Of a stretch of 64,000 nt of DNA, positions 52,578-61,699 are shown in pieces (within the stretch, counting starts at the first letter, position 1; every line of letters starts with the position of its first letter). Source of the DNA: Novosphingobium sp. G106 (GTDB taxonomy: Bacteria; Pseudomonadota; Alphaproteobacteria; Sphingomonadales; Sphingomonadaceae); NCBI RefSeq assembly GCF_019075875.1, contig NZ_JAHOOZ010000002.1:310001-374000 (forward strand). The letters run 5' to 3'. The notes below the pieces were generated by a model. That model made no database searches. It was given only the letters and a program-made list of their open reading frames with translations, and was not told the origin of the DNA. A program made the translations under genes and the position numbers.

Positions 52578-55099
52578 ATGCGTATCAACCGTACCAAGGC
52601 GAGCCTTGCAGGCGCTGCGTCCGCCATCGTCATCGCCGCGAGCGCGCCAGCGGCGGCCCAGGATGAGTCGGCGGGCAATCTCGGTGACATCGTCGTCACT
52701 GCCCGGCGCTCGGAGGAACGCCTACAGGACGTGCCCATCTCGATCACGGTCTTCAACCAGCAGCAGATTTCCAATCGCAACGTCGTGACCGCGACCGACC
52801 TTGCCATCTATACCCCGTCGCTATCGGTCAATCAGCGGTTCGGCCCTGAGAAGGCCGCATTCTCGATCCGCGGTTTCGTCCAGGACAGCGGCACCGCGCC
52901 ATCGGTCGGCGTCTATTTCGCCGACGTGGTGTCCACCCGCGTCCAGGGCGGCACGACCTCCGGCGCGACCGCTCCCGTGGGCTCTTTCATGGACCTGCAG
53001 AACGTCCAGGTGCTCAAGGGACCTCAGGGCACCCTGTTCGCCGCAATACCACGGGCGGTGCGGTGCTCCTGGTGCCGCAGAAGCCCACCGACAGGTTGGA
53101 GGGCTGGGTCGAGGGTTCGGCCGGCGGATACAATCTGATGCGCGGGCAGATGGTGCTCAACGTGCCTCTCGCCGATACATTCAAGGTCCGCGTCACGGTA
53201 GACCGAAACAAGCGTGACGGCTACGTCAAGAACCACTCGGGAACGGGTGCGGACGACTTCGCCAACGTCAACTATTTCGCCGCGCGCCTCAGCATCGTCG
53301 CCGATCTAACCCCGGACCTCGAGAACTATACGGTCGCGACCTACAGCCATTCCTTCGGCCGCGGATATGGCAGCCGCCTGATCGCCTGCGACCAGCGGCA
53401 GACCACCGGCATCCTGGGCATCAACGCCCAGGCGGCCTGCGCTCAGATCGCCCGGCAAAACGCGAGGGGCGACGGCCCATTGGATTCCGACATTTCCAAT
53501 CCGAACCCCTTCGTCAACCAGCGCACCTGGCAGGTGATCAACACCACGACGTGGCAAGCCAGCGACGATCTGACGGTCAAGAACATCGCCAGCTATTCAG
53601 AGTTCCGGGAAAGGCTGAGCAACAATCTCAACGGCGACAATTTCTTCCTTGGAACGACGCCATTCCAGGTCACGTTCCAGGATGTTTTTGATACGACCTC
53701 CAACCAGGCGGCCGAATCCGGCTTCACCGAGGAGCTCCAGCTCCACGGCAAGACGGGAGACGGTCGGTTCGACTGGCAGCTCGGCGCCTACGTCGAGCTC
53801 AGCCGGCCGCTGGGCTGGAACCAGGGTCGGACGGGGGCATACGTCAACTGCACCTCGATTCGCGATATCGCCTGCACCAACCCGCTGGGCTTCGGCTCGA
53901 TCACCCAGGCGTCCCAGAAGGCATCGTTCGACAGCAAGGGGCTCTATGCTCAGGGTACCTACAAGCTCACCGATCAATTGAGCATGACCGCAGGCCTGCG
54001 CTACACGTGGGACACTACCAAGGTGAGCGCGCGCAGTTCCCGCCTCAATCTAGCCGTTCCGGCGGCGGGCGTCCCGCAGATCCTGCGCTGCTCGGATCCG
54101 CTGAACAACCCGGGCGCCACGCCGGGCACGGGCAAGGTGGTGACGGATATCAACCAGTGCCTGTACACCTATCCGCTGAACAAGTCGCATGCGCCGACCT
54201 GGATGGTCGACCTTGAATACAAGCCCGCTTCGGACCTGCTGTTCTACGCGAAGTACGCACGCGGCTACCGCACCGGCGGCATCAACCCGAACAACTTCGG
54301 GTTCGAAGCCTGGGATCCCGAGAAGGTCGACACGTACGAACTGGGCGCTAAAGCCAGCTTCCATGGCGCTGTCAGCGGCTACTTCAATATCACCGGCTTC
54401 TACAACGATTTCAGCAATCAGCAACTCTCGGTCGGGGTGAGCCCGGTGCTGGGGAGCGGCTTCGCGGGCTCGACCGCGGTGGTCAATGCCGGCAAGTCGC
54501 GGCTGAGCGGCATCGAGGTGGATTCGTCCGCAACCTTCTTCGACAGCCTGCGCTTCGATCTCGGCTACGCCTATCTCGACACCGAACTCAAGTCTTTCGT
54601 CCCACCCACGATCCCGCCGGCGCTCTCATCCGTCTTCGCAGGTTTCACGCAGAACCAGATCGTCGGCGGACCTCTATCGCTCTCGCCAAAGCACCGCGTG
54701 ACCCTGACGGGAACCTATACGCTGCCGGTCAGCGAACACCTGGGCAGGATTTCCCTGAGCGCGACCTACGTCTACACCAGCGCCCAGTACTTCAGCCGCG
54801 CCGACGATGCGTTCGTTCCATTTCTGGATGGCACCAACTCGGTTCAGCTTCGTACCGCGAACATCCCGCTGTGGGACGCCAACCTCGGCCGCCTGCCGGC
54901 GACCAACCTCGTCAACCTCAACCTGAACTGGAACGAGTTCCTGGGCCAGCCGATCGACCTGTCGGCGTTCGTAACCAACGTGACCAACCAGATCTACCCG
55001 GTCGCTACCGGCAGCACTCTCTCACAAGGTTACGAAACGGCGATATTCGGCGCGCCCAGGATGTGGGGTATCCGGATCAAGTATCGCTTCGGGAGCTGA
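52578..55099 (+). CDS. TonB-dependent receptor, one-base frameshift
   Basis: Two frames make one receptor of about 840 residues. Signal peptide (SLAGAASAIVIAASAPAAAQ), TonB box region (LGDIVVTARRSEERLQDVPISITVF), plug (DLAIYTPSLSVNQRF...FSIRGF...VQVLKGPQGTLF) and a 22-strand barrel ending WGIRIKYRFGS. At about 53040 a missing G turns GTLFGRNTTGGAVLLVPQKPT into a stop-bound frame. Typical of sphingomonad receptors for aromatic or sulfated organics; coupled to the arylsulfatase, it probably imports the substrate. Intact if the indel is an error. Confidence 0.85.
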
Positions 55100-55237
55100 C
55101 CGGCGACAGAGGCCAGGTCCCTGATCGTTAGCGCTTCCAGCTATGATCGGGGATCGGAAGCCCGAGGAACAGATGCGTTCCCCCACGGAGTCGCTTGAAC
55201 CGGTGAAGCGGCTCGTAAGCGGAATGCTACGGCGAGG

Positions 55238-55597
55238 ATGGACAAATCGGAGATCGCATTGCCCACCAGCAGGCAATTGAGCGCCGAGCATCTGATGGTC
55301 GACGGAGGATATGCGTCGGTCAGCACCCGTCGCGTGACGTCGCAGGCTTCGATCAAGCCGGCGTTGGTCCACTACTACTTCAAAACGACGGACAATCTGT
55401 TCCTGGGCGTATTCGATCGCGCTGCAATGAAGCGTCGGGTCCGGATCGGCAAGGAGCTCGCATCCGATGCGCCGCTCCACGCCCTCTGGAAGCTTGCGTC
55501 CGATTTGCGGCTTTCAGCGCTTATGGCCGAGTTCAATGCTGCGGCCAATCACCGCAAAGTGAACCGCGCCGGGTTTGCCGGAGGCATTGGGTTGTGA
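55238..55597 (+). pseudogene. TetR-family regulator, C-terminal truncated
   Basis: The frame from 55238 encodes the TetR helix-turn-helix (AEHLMVDGGYASVSTRRVTSQASIKPALVHYYFKTTDNLFLGVFDRA) and the beginning of the ligand domain (LHALWKLASDLRLSALMAEFNAAANHRK). It then runs into IS3 sequence at about 55577 and stops. The remaining 80 or so residues are missing. It may once have regulated the sulfatase/receptor block. Confidence 0.75.
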
Positions 55598-55690
55598 GGC
55601 ACGCTGTCATATCGATGTTGTCCGCGGCAGCATAATATTGTTCTTCGGCCTCGGCAGGCGGGATGTTGCCGATGCGTTCGGGAAGTGGCA
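55577..55690 (-). pseudogene. IS3-family terminal fragment
   Basis: About 100 bases match 15291-15390, the 3' end of the orfB remnant, in the same orientation: GCCGGAGGCATT, CATATCGATGTT, CGCGGCAGCATAATATTG, GGCGGGATGTT. Only the end of the element remains. It truncates the TetR gene. Confidence 0.75.
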
Positions 55691-55874
55691 AAGTGTAGGT
55701 GGCACTTAACGCTGACGCGGTACTTCGGGGCTATCCACTTGTGGGACTCACACTTGTCTTCCCTCACACCCTCCGAGAGGTCTGGAGTCTGGAGGGCGCT
55801 CCCCTGCCCTCGTCAGTCGAGGAAGATGACCGTGAGTGCCTTCCTAGGGCAAGTCCCGGCCGGAATGGTGGCCG
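55691..55874. other. Short stretch with inverted repeat
   Basis: AAGTGTAGG near 55689 and CACACTT near 55750 form an imperfect inverted repeat. No gene. Confidence 0.3.
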
Positions 55875-57158
55875 TCATCCCCTAACCTCGCGCAGCATCC
55901 GCGCGGTCGCATTGGAAGCCGGTGCAAGCTTTCGGCCGTATCGCAGTGCGGTGGACGTCGATGTCCACCGCAGTGCCTGGGCGATAGGGCCAGCATCCTC
56001 GCCGCTGGCGAAGAGATCTTGCGTGAGGCCGACCCTGAGCGAATGCGTACTCAGCGCCTCAATCGCCGCGACGAGTTCCTTGCCGACGAGATTGACCAGA
56101 TGCTCGTCGGCGGCGCGCATGGCGGTGCGCTTGATGATCAGTCGCACCGCCGCCGGCGTCAACGCTTCCTCGCCGATGATATAGGTTGTCGACGCCAGCA
56201 CGGATTTCGCTTCAGCGCCCACTCGCGCGCCGACAGACAGCCGCCACTGAAAGCCTGGCGGCGCCGGTAACGACCGGGGTGGCTCGGCTTCGCGCGCTTT
56301 CGTCCGTACCACGCCGATGCGACGGAACAGCGGCCCTTCACGAATCGCGCTGGCATTGCACCATGCTGCAACGCGCCGCATCGTGTCGGGCGACAGCCAA
56401 GCGTAGGCCCCCTGCCCTTCCTGGTCGGTCTTTGAGCGCGGCACGGTGAGTACCGCGGAGCCATCGCTCTGGGTGGCGAGATGGTCGCACGTCACCCGCA
56501 CCAGTTCCGAGACGCGCAGCCCGGTGTCGTAGGCAAGCGAGAGCAGCGCCGCATCGCGCAACCCGGGTAGCGTTCCCGGGCAGGCCTGCAGCAATGCGCT
56601 CAAGGTGAACCCCTTGGCGGGCTCGGCGCCGATACCCTCACCAAATCGCAATGGCCCCGCCTGCCGCTGAGCCACCCCCACCCGGCGCCGAAACCCGCGC
56701 AGCGCATCGCGCACGATGCTCCCGCGCGTCGGGCTCGTCACGCCGAGCAGCCCGTGGATGACCGCCAAGCTGGCGAGCCTGCGGCCAACCGTCGCCGGCT
56801 TAAGCTTCCGGCTTTCGCAATCTTCGAGGTAAGCGACGATTCGCGCCTCGTTCGCGGGCAGGCCGATCCCCCGCGCGCGCGTACAAAACGCCGCATAGCA
56901 GGCAAGATCGTTGGCGAGCGCCTTGACGCTCGCCGGTGCGCGCGCCTCGAGGCTCTTGCGGAAGGCGAGGCGGTCGATTGCTCCGCCCTGGCCGATGAGG
57001 CCAACAAGCAGCGCGGTCAGTTGCGCGACGCGGTTCGCAGCCCGATCCCCATGCCGGCGCGGCAGCGGCGCTTCAGCGGCGGTACGGACCATCACCAGCT
57101 CGCCAGCGATTCCCGGCATGGTGGTGACGGATCGAGAAGAGGGAGAATTCACGGGCAT
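55875..57158 (-). CDS. Tyrosine-type site-specific recombinase
   Basis: 427 residues (start at 57158, later ATGs possible). The SAM-like N-terminal domain (SVKALANDLACYAAFCTRARGIGLPANEARIVAYLEDCESRKLKPATVGRRLASLAVIH) precedes the catalytic domain with Arg in DTGLRVSELVRV, Lys in VPRSKTDQEG, H-x-x-R in STHSLRVGLTQDLFASG, and Trp and Tyr in LRWTSTSTALRYGRKL. It is of the kind common on sphingomonad and rhizobial plasmids and may resolve multimers or move a cassette. It is divergent from a DUF1612-type gene, with two inverted repeats between them. Confidence 0.88.
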   Translation of the reverse strand: MPVNSPSSRSVTTMPGIAGELVMVRTAAEAPLPRRHGDRAANRVAQLTALLVGLIGQGGAIDRLAFRKSLEARAPASVKALANDLACYAAFCTRARGIGLPANEARIVAYLEDCESRKLKPATVGRRLASLAVIHGLLGVTSPTRGSIVRDALRGFRRRVGVAQRQAGPLRFGEGIGAEPAKGFTLSALLQACPGTLPGLRDAALLSLAYDTGLRVSELVRVTCDHLATQSDGSAVLTVPRSKTDQEGQGAYAWLSPDTMRRVAAWCNASAIREGPLFRRIGVVRTKAREAEPPRSLPAPPGFQWRLSVGARVGAEAKSVLASTTYIIGEEALTPAAVRLIIKRTAMRAADEHLVNLVGKELVAAIEALSTHSLRVGLTQDLFASGEDAGPIAQALRWTSTSTALRYGRKLAPASNATARMLREVRG

Positions 57159-57190
57159 GGACGTCTGATACGCAATTGCTGTGGCGACGT

Positions 57191-57221
57191 CACTATCGAT
57201 AATATCCCATTAGCGATAGTG
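57191..57221. promoter_or_regulatory. Inverted repeat CACTATCG...CGATAGTG
   Basis: Perfect 8-bp arms (57191-57198 and 57214-57221) with a 15-nt AT-rich centre, between the divergent recombinase and DUF1612-type genes. Likely an operator or recombinase accessory site. Confidence 0.55.
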
Positions 57222-57246
57222 CATGAATTCCGTAGTTCCTGTTGTT

Positions 57247-57272
57247 GTATAGCTTTCTGATGTTCGCTATAC
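57247..57272. promoter_or_regulatory. Inverted repeat GTATAGC...GCTATAC
   Basis: Perfect 7-bp arms (57247-57253 and 57266-57272), 12-nt centre, closer to the DUF1612-type gene. A second candidate site with the same general layout as the one at 57191. Confidence 0.55.
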
Positions 57273-57321
57273 ATCCGTAGCGATGCATTGATTTTCCAGC
57301 GTTTTATCGGACAGGACAGCC

Positions 57322-58485
57322 ATGGCCTACCCCGGCGATGTTCCCACGCTCGAGACGGAGGCACTGCTCGCGCTCGGCCGCCTCGATGGCGCGCTCGGCG
57401 CGGCGCGGCCGCGGACGCTGCGCCTGCTCGCCGGCCAGCAGTTGCGGACCCTGCTCATCACCGCGCTGCGCCAGGAGGGGCATAGCTTCACCGATCAGCG
57501 CTTCCACGCCTGGTGCGCCGGCCTCGCGACGCTGTCCGATGCCCCGCCGCGCCACCTCCGCGCGCCCCGGGCGGTGTGCGAGGCGATCCTCACCGAGCTC
57601 GCGCACAGCAGCTGGGAGCCCCTCGCCGCGCTCGCCGCCAAGTTCTCCGCGGCGCTGCTGGCGCCCCAGGATCATGAGGACAGCGTGCCAGACGCAGAGA
57701 CCGGGCACGCCGCCGCTCACAGCCTGGTCACCGGGGCACGCAACCTGATCGAAGCGCTTGAACCCTCGCCGCTACCACTGCCCGCGCTGGCGCAGCTTCA
57801 CCGCGCGGTCGCTGCGCATATCCGCTTCGCGCCGCCCGAACGCGCCCTCGTGCCGATCAGCCTCGGCGCAATGCGGCTGACCGTCGAGCGCGCAGCGCTG
57901 CCCTCCCCGCGCTGGGCTCTCGAAATGCTCTGGGGCGAACACTGGCGCGCCGCTGGGCTCCTCGCCCACGCCCTCCCCTTCCCCGGCCTCATCCGCCTTG
58001 ATGCTTCGCCAGATGCGGCCGGGCCGGGCGAAGCGCGCATCATCGTGGCGGGCGCACTGCGCGAGGTCGCGCAAAGCCTGGGCGGTAGCCTGGTCAAAGC
58101 GGGCCAGCTTAGTCGGCGCATCGATGACCTCCAACCTGGTCGCCGGCGCACCTCGCGCGCACCGGCGCTGCTTGAACTGCTGGCAGGCTTTGGGCCGCTG
58201 CGCTCGGCGCAGATCGAAACGTTGCTGGGCGCCACCCGACTTGGCGTCCGCACGATGCTCGCCGCGCTGGGTGACATCGGTGTACTCGAGCGCACCACCC
58301 TCGCGGGCGTGTGCCTCTATTCAGTCAACCTCAGTGCTCACCCGGCACCCGATGTCAGCGAGCCAGCAGCTGGCTTTGCTTTCTCGTCCGCGGCATTGGG
58401 TGAGTACGATGCCGCGATGGCGGGCATCGAGGCGCTGCTGAATCGCAGCGGCGTGCCCCTGGCTGATGCCGAGGAAGACGACTAA
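57322..58485 (+). CDS. DUF1612 / RHE_PE00001-type helix-turn-helix protein
   Basis: 387 residues, ATG at 57322 behind GGACAGGACAGCC. It is all-helical and Ala/Leu-rich: ETEALLALGRLDGALGAARPRTLRLLAGQQLRTLLITALRQEGHSFTDQRFHAWCAGL, a central ALREVAQSLGGSLVKAGQL, and a C-terminal winged helix (LLELLAGFGPLRSAQIETLLGATRLGVRTMLAALGDIGVLERTTLAGVCLYSV). It fits the DUF1612/RHE_PE00001 family, which sits next to plasmid recombinases and reads like a transcriptional regulator. Function not established. Confidence 0.7.
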   Translation: MAYPGDVPTLETEALLALGRLDGALGAARPRTLRLLAGQQLRTLLITALRQEGHSFTDQRFHAWCAGLATLSDAPPRHLRAPRAVCEAILTELAHSSWEPLAALAAKFSAALLAPQDHEDSVPDAETGHAAAHSLVTGARNLIEALEPSPLPLPALAQLHRAVAAHIRFAPPERALVPISLGAMRLTVERAALPSPRWALEMLWGEHWRAAGLLAHALPFPGLIRLDASPDAAGPGEARIIVAGALREVAQSLGGSLVKAGQLSRRIDDLQPGRRRTSRAPALLELLAGFGPLRSAQIETLLGATRLGVRTMLAALGDIGVLERTTLAGVCLYSVNLSAHPAPDVSEPAAGFAFSSAALGEYDAAMAGIEALLNRSGVPLADAEEDD

Positions 58486-59488
58486 CCTTGCGGCCTGCCG
58501 ACGCCGCTAGGAGCAGCAATTCGCGTCCAAACAGCGGAACAGCCCGAAAATCACCCTAACAATTTGATTTATAAATCTATTTTAGACGTTCCCGGAAAGG
58601 CCCCTTACAGCGCGAAAACGCAGCCTCAGATGGGCAAGGGTGCGGCGACCTCGCCAACGCGCTCTACGGGATTCTGAGGGCAAAATTCGGCAAAAACGTC
58701 CTTTTGTGGTTCCGAGCGCGGCCTCTCAACGAGCGACCCGTCGCATGACCAGGCCCACGGGTACAGACTATGGTACGGTTGCCTCGGGGCAACGAGCCTT
58801 CGCCTTCAGCACATTCGGGCTCGACCCGAGCAAAGCTAACGCCGGCAAGGCAACAAGACGCTCGAAGCGATCCGAGGTGCTCTGTCGCTCGCTGTGTGCC
58901 AACACCAGCAGCGCACGGTGCCAGACGGAACGGGTTGGCGACAAACCGGGCGCGGTAGGCCGTTTGGCTTCCCCGCAGACCTCTATTCTTCGCGCCCGTG
59001 AGCTGGCCCAGAAAGTAGTGATCGAATGCGTCCGTCGCCGCGGTCGGTGGCAAGCGGCGATGCTGGGCTTGAGCGCGATGACCCGATCTTTGGGCGATGT
59101 GGTTTGCGTTCGATCAACCGCTCTGTGCTGACAGAGTCTTTTCATGACTTCGGGATTGGCGGCACTCCGGAAGGTGCTACGTCGCTTCGCGACACTTAGG
59201 GCAGGCGTGGCGGTAGGGGCGTCCTCGATCGCCTGAGCAAGCCGTAGAGCCGTTTCTGTGGCATACATCAGCCCTCTGACCTTAGCTGTGGTTCACTGGC
59301 TTTGGGGAAGGATCGAAAGATGGGATCCAACTTCCCCGGTCAAGCGCCCTTCTCCCTATCCCAATATCTTCAATAGAGAGGATTCGCCGTAGGCGCCGTT
59401 AATTCCTTTAGAAGATAGGATACAAGGTTAAGCTGTGGACGCAGCTAGAGCGACTCACGGGATCATCGCGAGTCGAGGCAACATGGCT
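58486..59488. other. Long intergenic stretch before the origin
   Basis: About 1000 bases. Overlapping open frames on both strands (for example a minus-strand frame from 59268, MYATETALRLAQAIEDA...) lack family features and one may be a small real gene. It leads into the iteron block. Confidence 0.35.
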
Positions 59489-59592
59489 GTTCCTGAAATA
59501 CCGTCTTAGCGTTCCTGAAATACCCAATGTAGCGTTCCTGTTGGACCGTGATTCGGTTCCTGAAGTACCGTGATCCGTTCCTGAAATACCGT
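59489..59592 (+). repeat. Iterons: five direct repeats of GTTCCTGAAATACCGT
   Basis: Repeats at 59489, 59511, 59534, 59556 and 59577, spaced 21-23 bp, so all on one helix face. Variants: GTTCCTGAAATACCCA, GTTCCTGTTGGACCGT, GTTCCTGAAGTACCGT. This is the standard layout of RepA-binding sites at a plasmid origin. Further copies in inverted orientation flank repA. Confidence 0.88.
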
Positions 59593-59628
59593 GCCGCTTT
59601 GCGCTCATCAGACGGGGTACGAGCCGCG

Positions 59629-59644
59629 GTAAAACGCGTTTTAC
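59629..59644. promoter_or_regulatory. parS-like palindrome, copy 1
   Basis: GTAAAACGCGTTTTAC, perfect 16-bp palindrome, identical to the copy at 61645. Its position beside parAB and the origin fits a ParB-binding centromere site. Confidence 0.8.
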
Positions 59645-60025
59645 TCTGCTAGAAGTCGCGGAATTGCGGGGGTTTTGGGTATTTTCAGCGCTCCATCTCA
59701 TCCGGGCAGCAGGCGTCCTGTCAGGCCGCGGATATGGCGGCATTGATAGTCGTAAATGGGCAATTAGGGCATTACGACGATTCCCTCACGGTACTTTGGG
59801 AACGGGTCGTCTGTATGGATAGGAGGTATCCATAACATCGGTACCGCCGGCACGGCCTTCCGGCCGGTCTGACATAGTCCGAGCTCGCAATTTCTATGGC
59901 TATTACGCCGTTTCGCTGCCCAACGATGGAGGGTCGGGCGACATGCTGCTTTCGATCGAGTGGGGAGATCTTGCGGCATCGAGCCGCGACCCAGCTTTGT
60001 TGATCGGGTGAGGTCTGGCTTTGTC

Positions 60026-60041
60026 TCGGTACTTCAGGAAC
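60026..60041 (-). repeat. Iteron, inverted copy
   Basis: TCGGTACTTCAGGAAC is the reverse complement of the iteron with one change. It lies alone in the origin region. Confidence 0.6.
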
Positions 60042-60433
60042 GCCGCTGCTTGGATGAGGCGATTCGGATGGGCCTGGCAATAGCGCAACCGCCCTCCCCT
60101 GCCCGACCAGCGGCGATGCCGACATCGGTGGTCCATTTGGGACGCTTCAATTCATGTCTGGAATTGTCGGCGCGCGCTCTGCTCGGATGCCCGTTCCTAA
60201 TGTACCCGGTTATTGACATGTGGCCGATTTGGAAGCTTTTTCGATGATACCGCATCCTGCGCGTCGGCCGCGTGCTTACGGCGGCGATCAAGACCAACAT
60301 GACTATGTGAGAATCCCCGGCGGAGGCATCTCCAGGATAAGTGCGGCGCTGACTAGCTGGATTTGAGAGTGCCGAGCCTCGGCCACTGTGGCATTCGTAG
60401 GTTCGGCGCGTACAACGTCGGACTCATCGAAAG

Positions 60434-60499
60434 ACGGTACTTCAGGAACGTGATCCTGAACCTGGTTTGGACGCGGTTCGTACGTTCCCGAAGTACTGA
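60434..60499. repeat. Iterons next to the repA 3' end
   Basis: ACGGTACTTCAGGAAC (60434-60449, inverted) is exact in sequence to the iteron variant. GTTCCCGAAGTACTGA (60484-60499) is a degenerate direct copy. Both lie just after the repA stop. Confidence 0.65.
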
Positions 60500-60506
60500 G
60501 CCTCTG

Positions 60507-61625
60507 TCAGGTCGCGGCGCGTTGTTTTGAGCAGAACGTCGCGAAGATTTGGGTGATGTTCTTCGTGTCGTATGCAATCCCGCGTTGCCTCAGGAACGAA
60601 CGAAAGTCGTCGGCTACGAGCCCGTGATCACGCTGTGGCTCGGGTAGGTTTGCCCGCGCGATCGCGCTAAAGGCGCTGTGCGCTATATGACCATATTCCG
60701 GAAACCCAACCACGGGCGAGGCGTCCATCTTGCTCTGCGCGGAGGCGATGGGCTTTTCGCGTAAAGCGGAGGGCGGGGCAGGGGAGGGGGCTCCTGCCGG
60801 GATGTCGCGCCTGATCATGCGCAACAAGGGCTCGGCCTCGCCGCGCAGTTCAATCTCCAAGGCGTAGCCAGGGAGCGCATTCTCCTTTGCGATCTTCGTC
60901 ATCTCGAACTTGAAGCGGCGGTAATCGCCCTCCGCGCCCGATTTCTCGAATAGTGTGGGCATGGAGATCGCGAAACCATCCGTACCGGCACCGCCGGCGT
61001 GCTTGCGCGCGACGCGGTACAGCCAGCGCTCTCTTCCTCCTGTCAACGAGAAGTAGGCAGGGTCGATGGCAAGCACGCCGCCTTCCATGAGGACGCCGTC
61101 GTAAAACCATTTTGCGAGGGTGATGCGCATGCCGCGTACGTTGCCGGCGCGATCCTTGAGCTGGCTGTAGCTGTCAATCCAGGAGAACGTGGTCTCCACG
61201 GCGTCACCAGAACGAATATTGGTCTTCACTGTGGTCGACTGAAGCCGATCGAGGGCATTGCCCAGCAAGTCATAGGCTCTACCGCCAACCTCGCGCTTCA
61301 GTGTTTTGAGCATGTCGTAAGGTACGACGTTTAAGGTTTGCGGAATGTCGTTGGTACCACGACGTTTGTGCTCGATGAGGACCGACGCGCAGTAGATGAG
61401 GATGTCGAGGTCATAGATCGTTGCAAGGCCATATTCGGAGTTGGCCGAGACGTGGACCGTAATCTTTCGATCGGGACTGATATAGTCGATCGGCTTCAGG
61501 CGCTTGCGTTTCGACAGAGAGAAGAATGGCCGCTCCATCGTCTCACGCTGGTCGCGAAGGGGCAGTGCCGTGAGCTGCGGCAGAAAGAGATCGACTTGAC
61601 CATCTTCACGGAATTCCTGTGACAT
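60507..61625 (-). CDS. repA: Plasmid replication initiator RepA
   Basis: 372 residues from the ATG at 61625. The body (MERPFFSLSKRKRLKPIDYISPDRKITVHVSANSEYGLATIYDLDILIYCASVLIEHKRRGTNDIP...) is the RPA-type replication initiator with winged-helix DNA-binding segments, including YDLLGNALDRLQSTTVKTNI and RWLYRVARKHAGG. It would bind the iterons flanking it and open the origin. Complete length. A parS-like site lies immediately upstream, and parB further upstream on the same strand. Confidence 0.9.
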   Translation of the reverse strand: MSQEFREDGQVDLFLPQLTALPLRDQRETMERPFFSLSKRKRLKPIDYISPDRKITVHVSANSEYGLATIYDLDILIYCASVLIEHKRRGTNDIPQTLNVVPYDMLKTLKREVGGRAYDLLGNALDRLQSTTVKTNIRSGDAVETTFSWIDSYSQLKDRAGNVRGMRITLAKWFYDGVLMEGGVLAIDPAYFSLTGGRERWLYRVARKHAGGAGTDGFAISMPTLFEKSGAEGDYRRFKFEMTKIAKENALPGYALEIELRGEAEPLLRMIRRDIPAGAPSPAPPSALREKPIASAQSKMDASPVVGFPEYGHIAHSAFSAIARANLPEPQRDHGLVADDFRSFLRQRGIAYDTKNITQIFATFCSKQRAAT

Positions 61626-61644
61626 CTCACGTCCTGCAACGCGG

Positions 61645-61660
61645 GTAAAACGCGTTTTAC
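61645..61660. promoter_or_regulatory. parS-like palindrome, copy 2
   Basis: GTAAAACGCGTTTTAC again, between parB and repA, 20 bp upstream of the repA start. Binding of ParB here could also affect repA transcription. Confidence 0.8.
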
Positions 61661-61699
61661 TACAAGATAAGTATTTGAAAATAAGACGTAAAAGTGGAT

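Noticed and set aside
59408..60300. Several open frames across the origin
   Set aside because: They run through the iterons and parS-like site on both strands and have no ribosome-binding site or family motif, so they are chance frames in GC-rich DNA.
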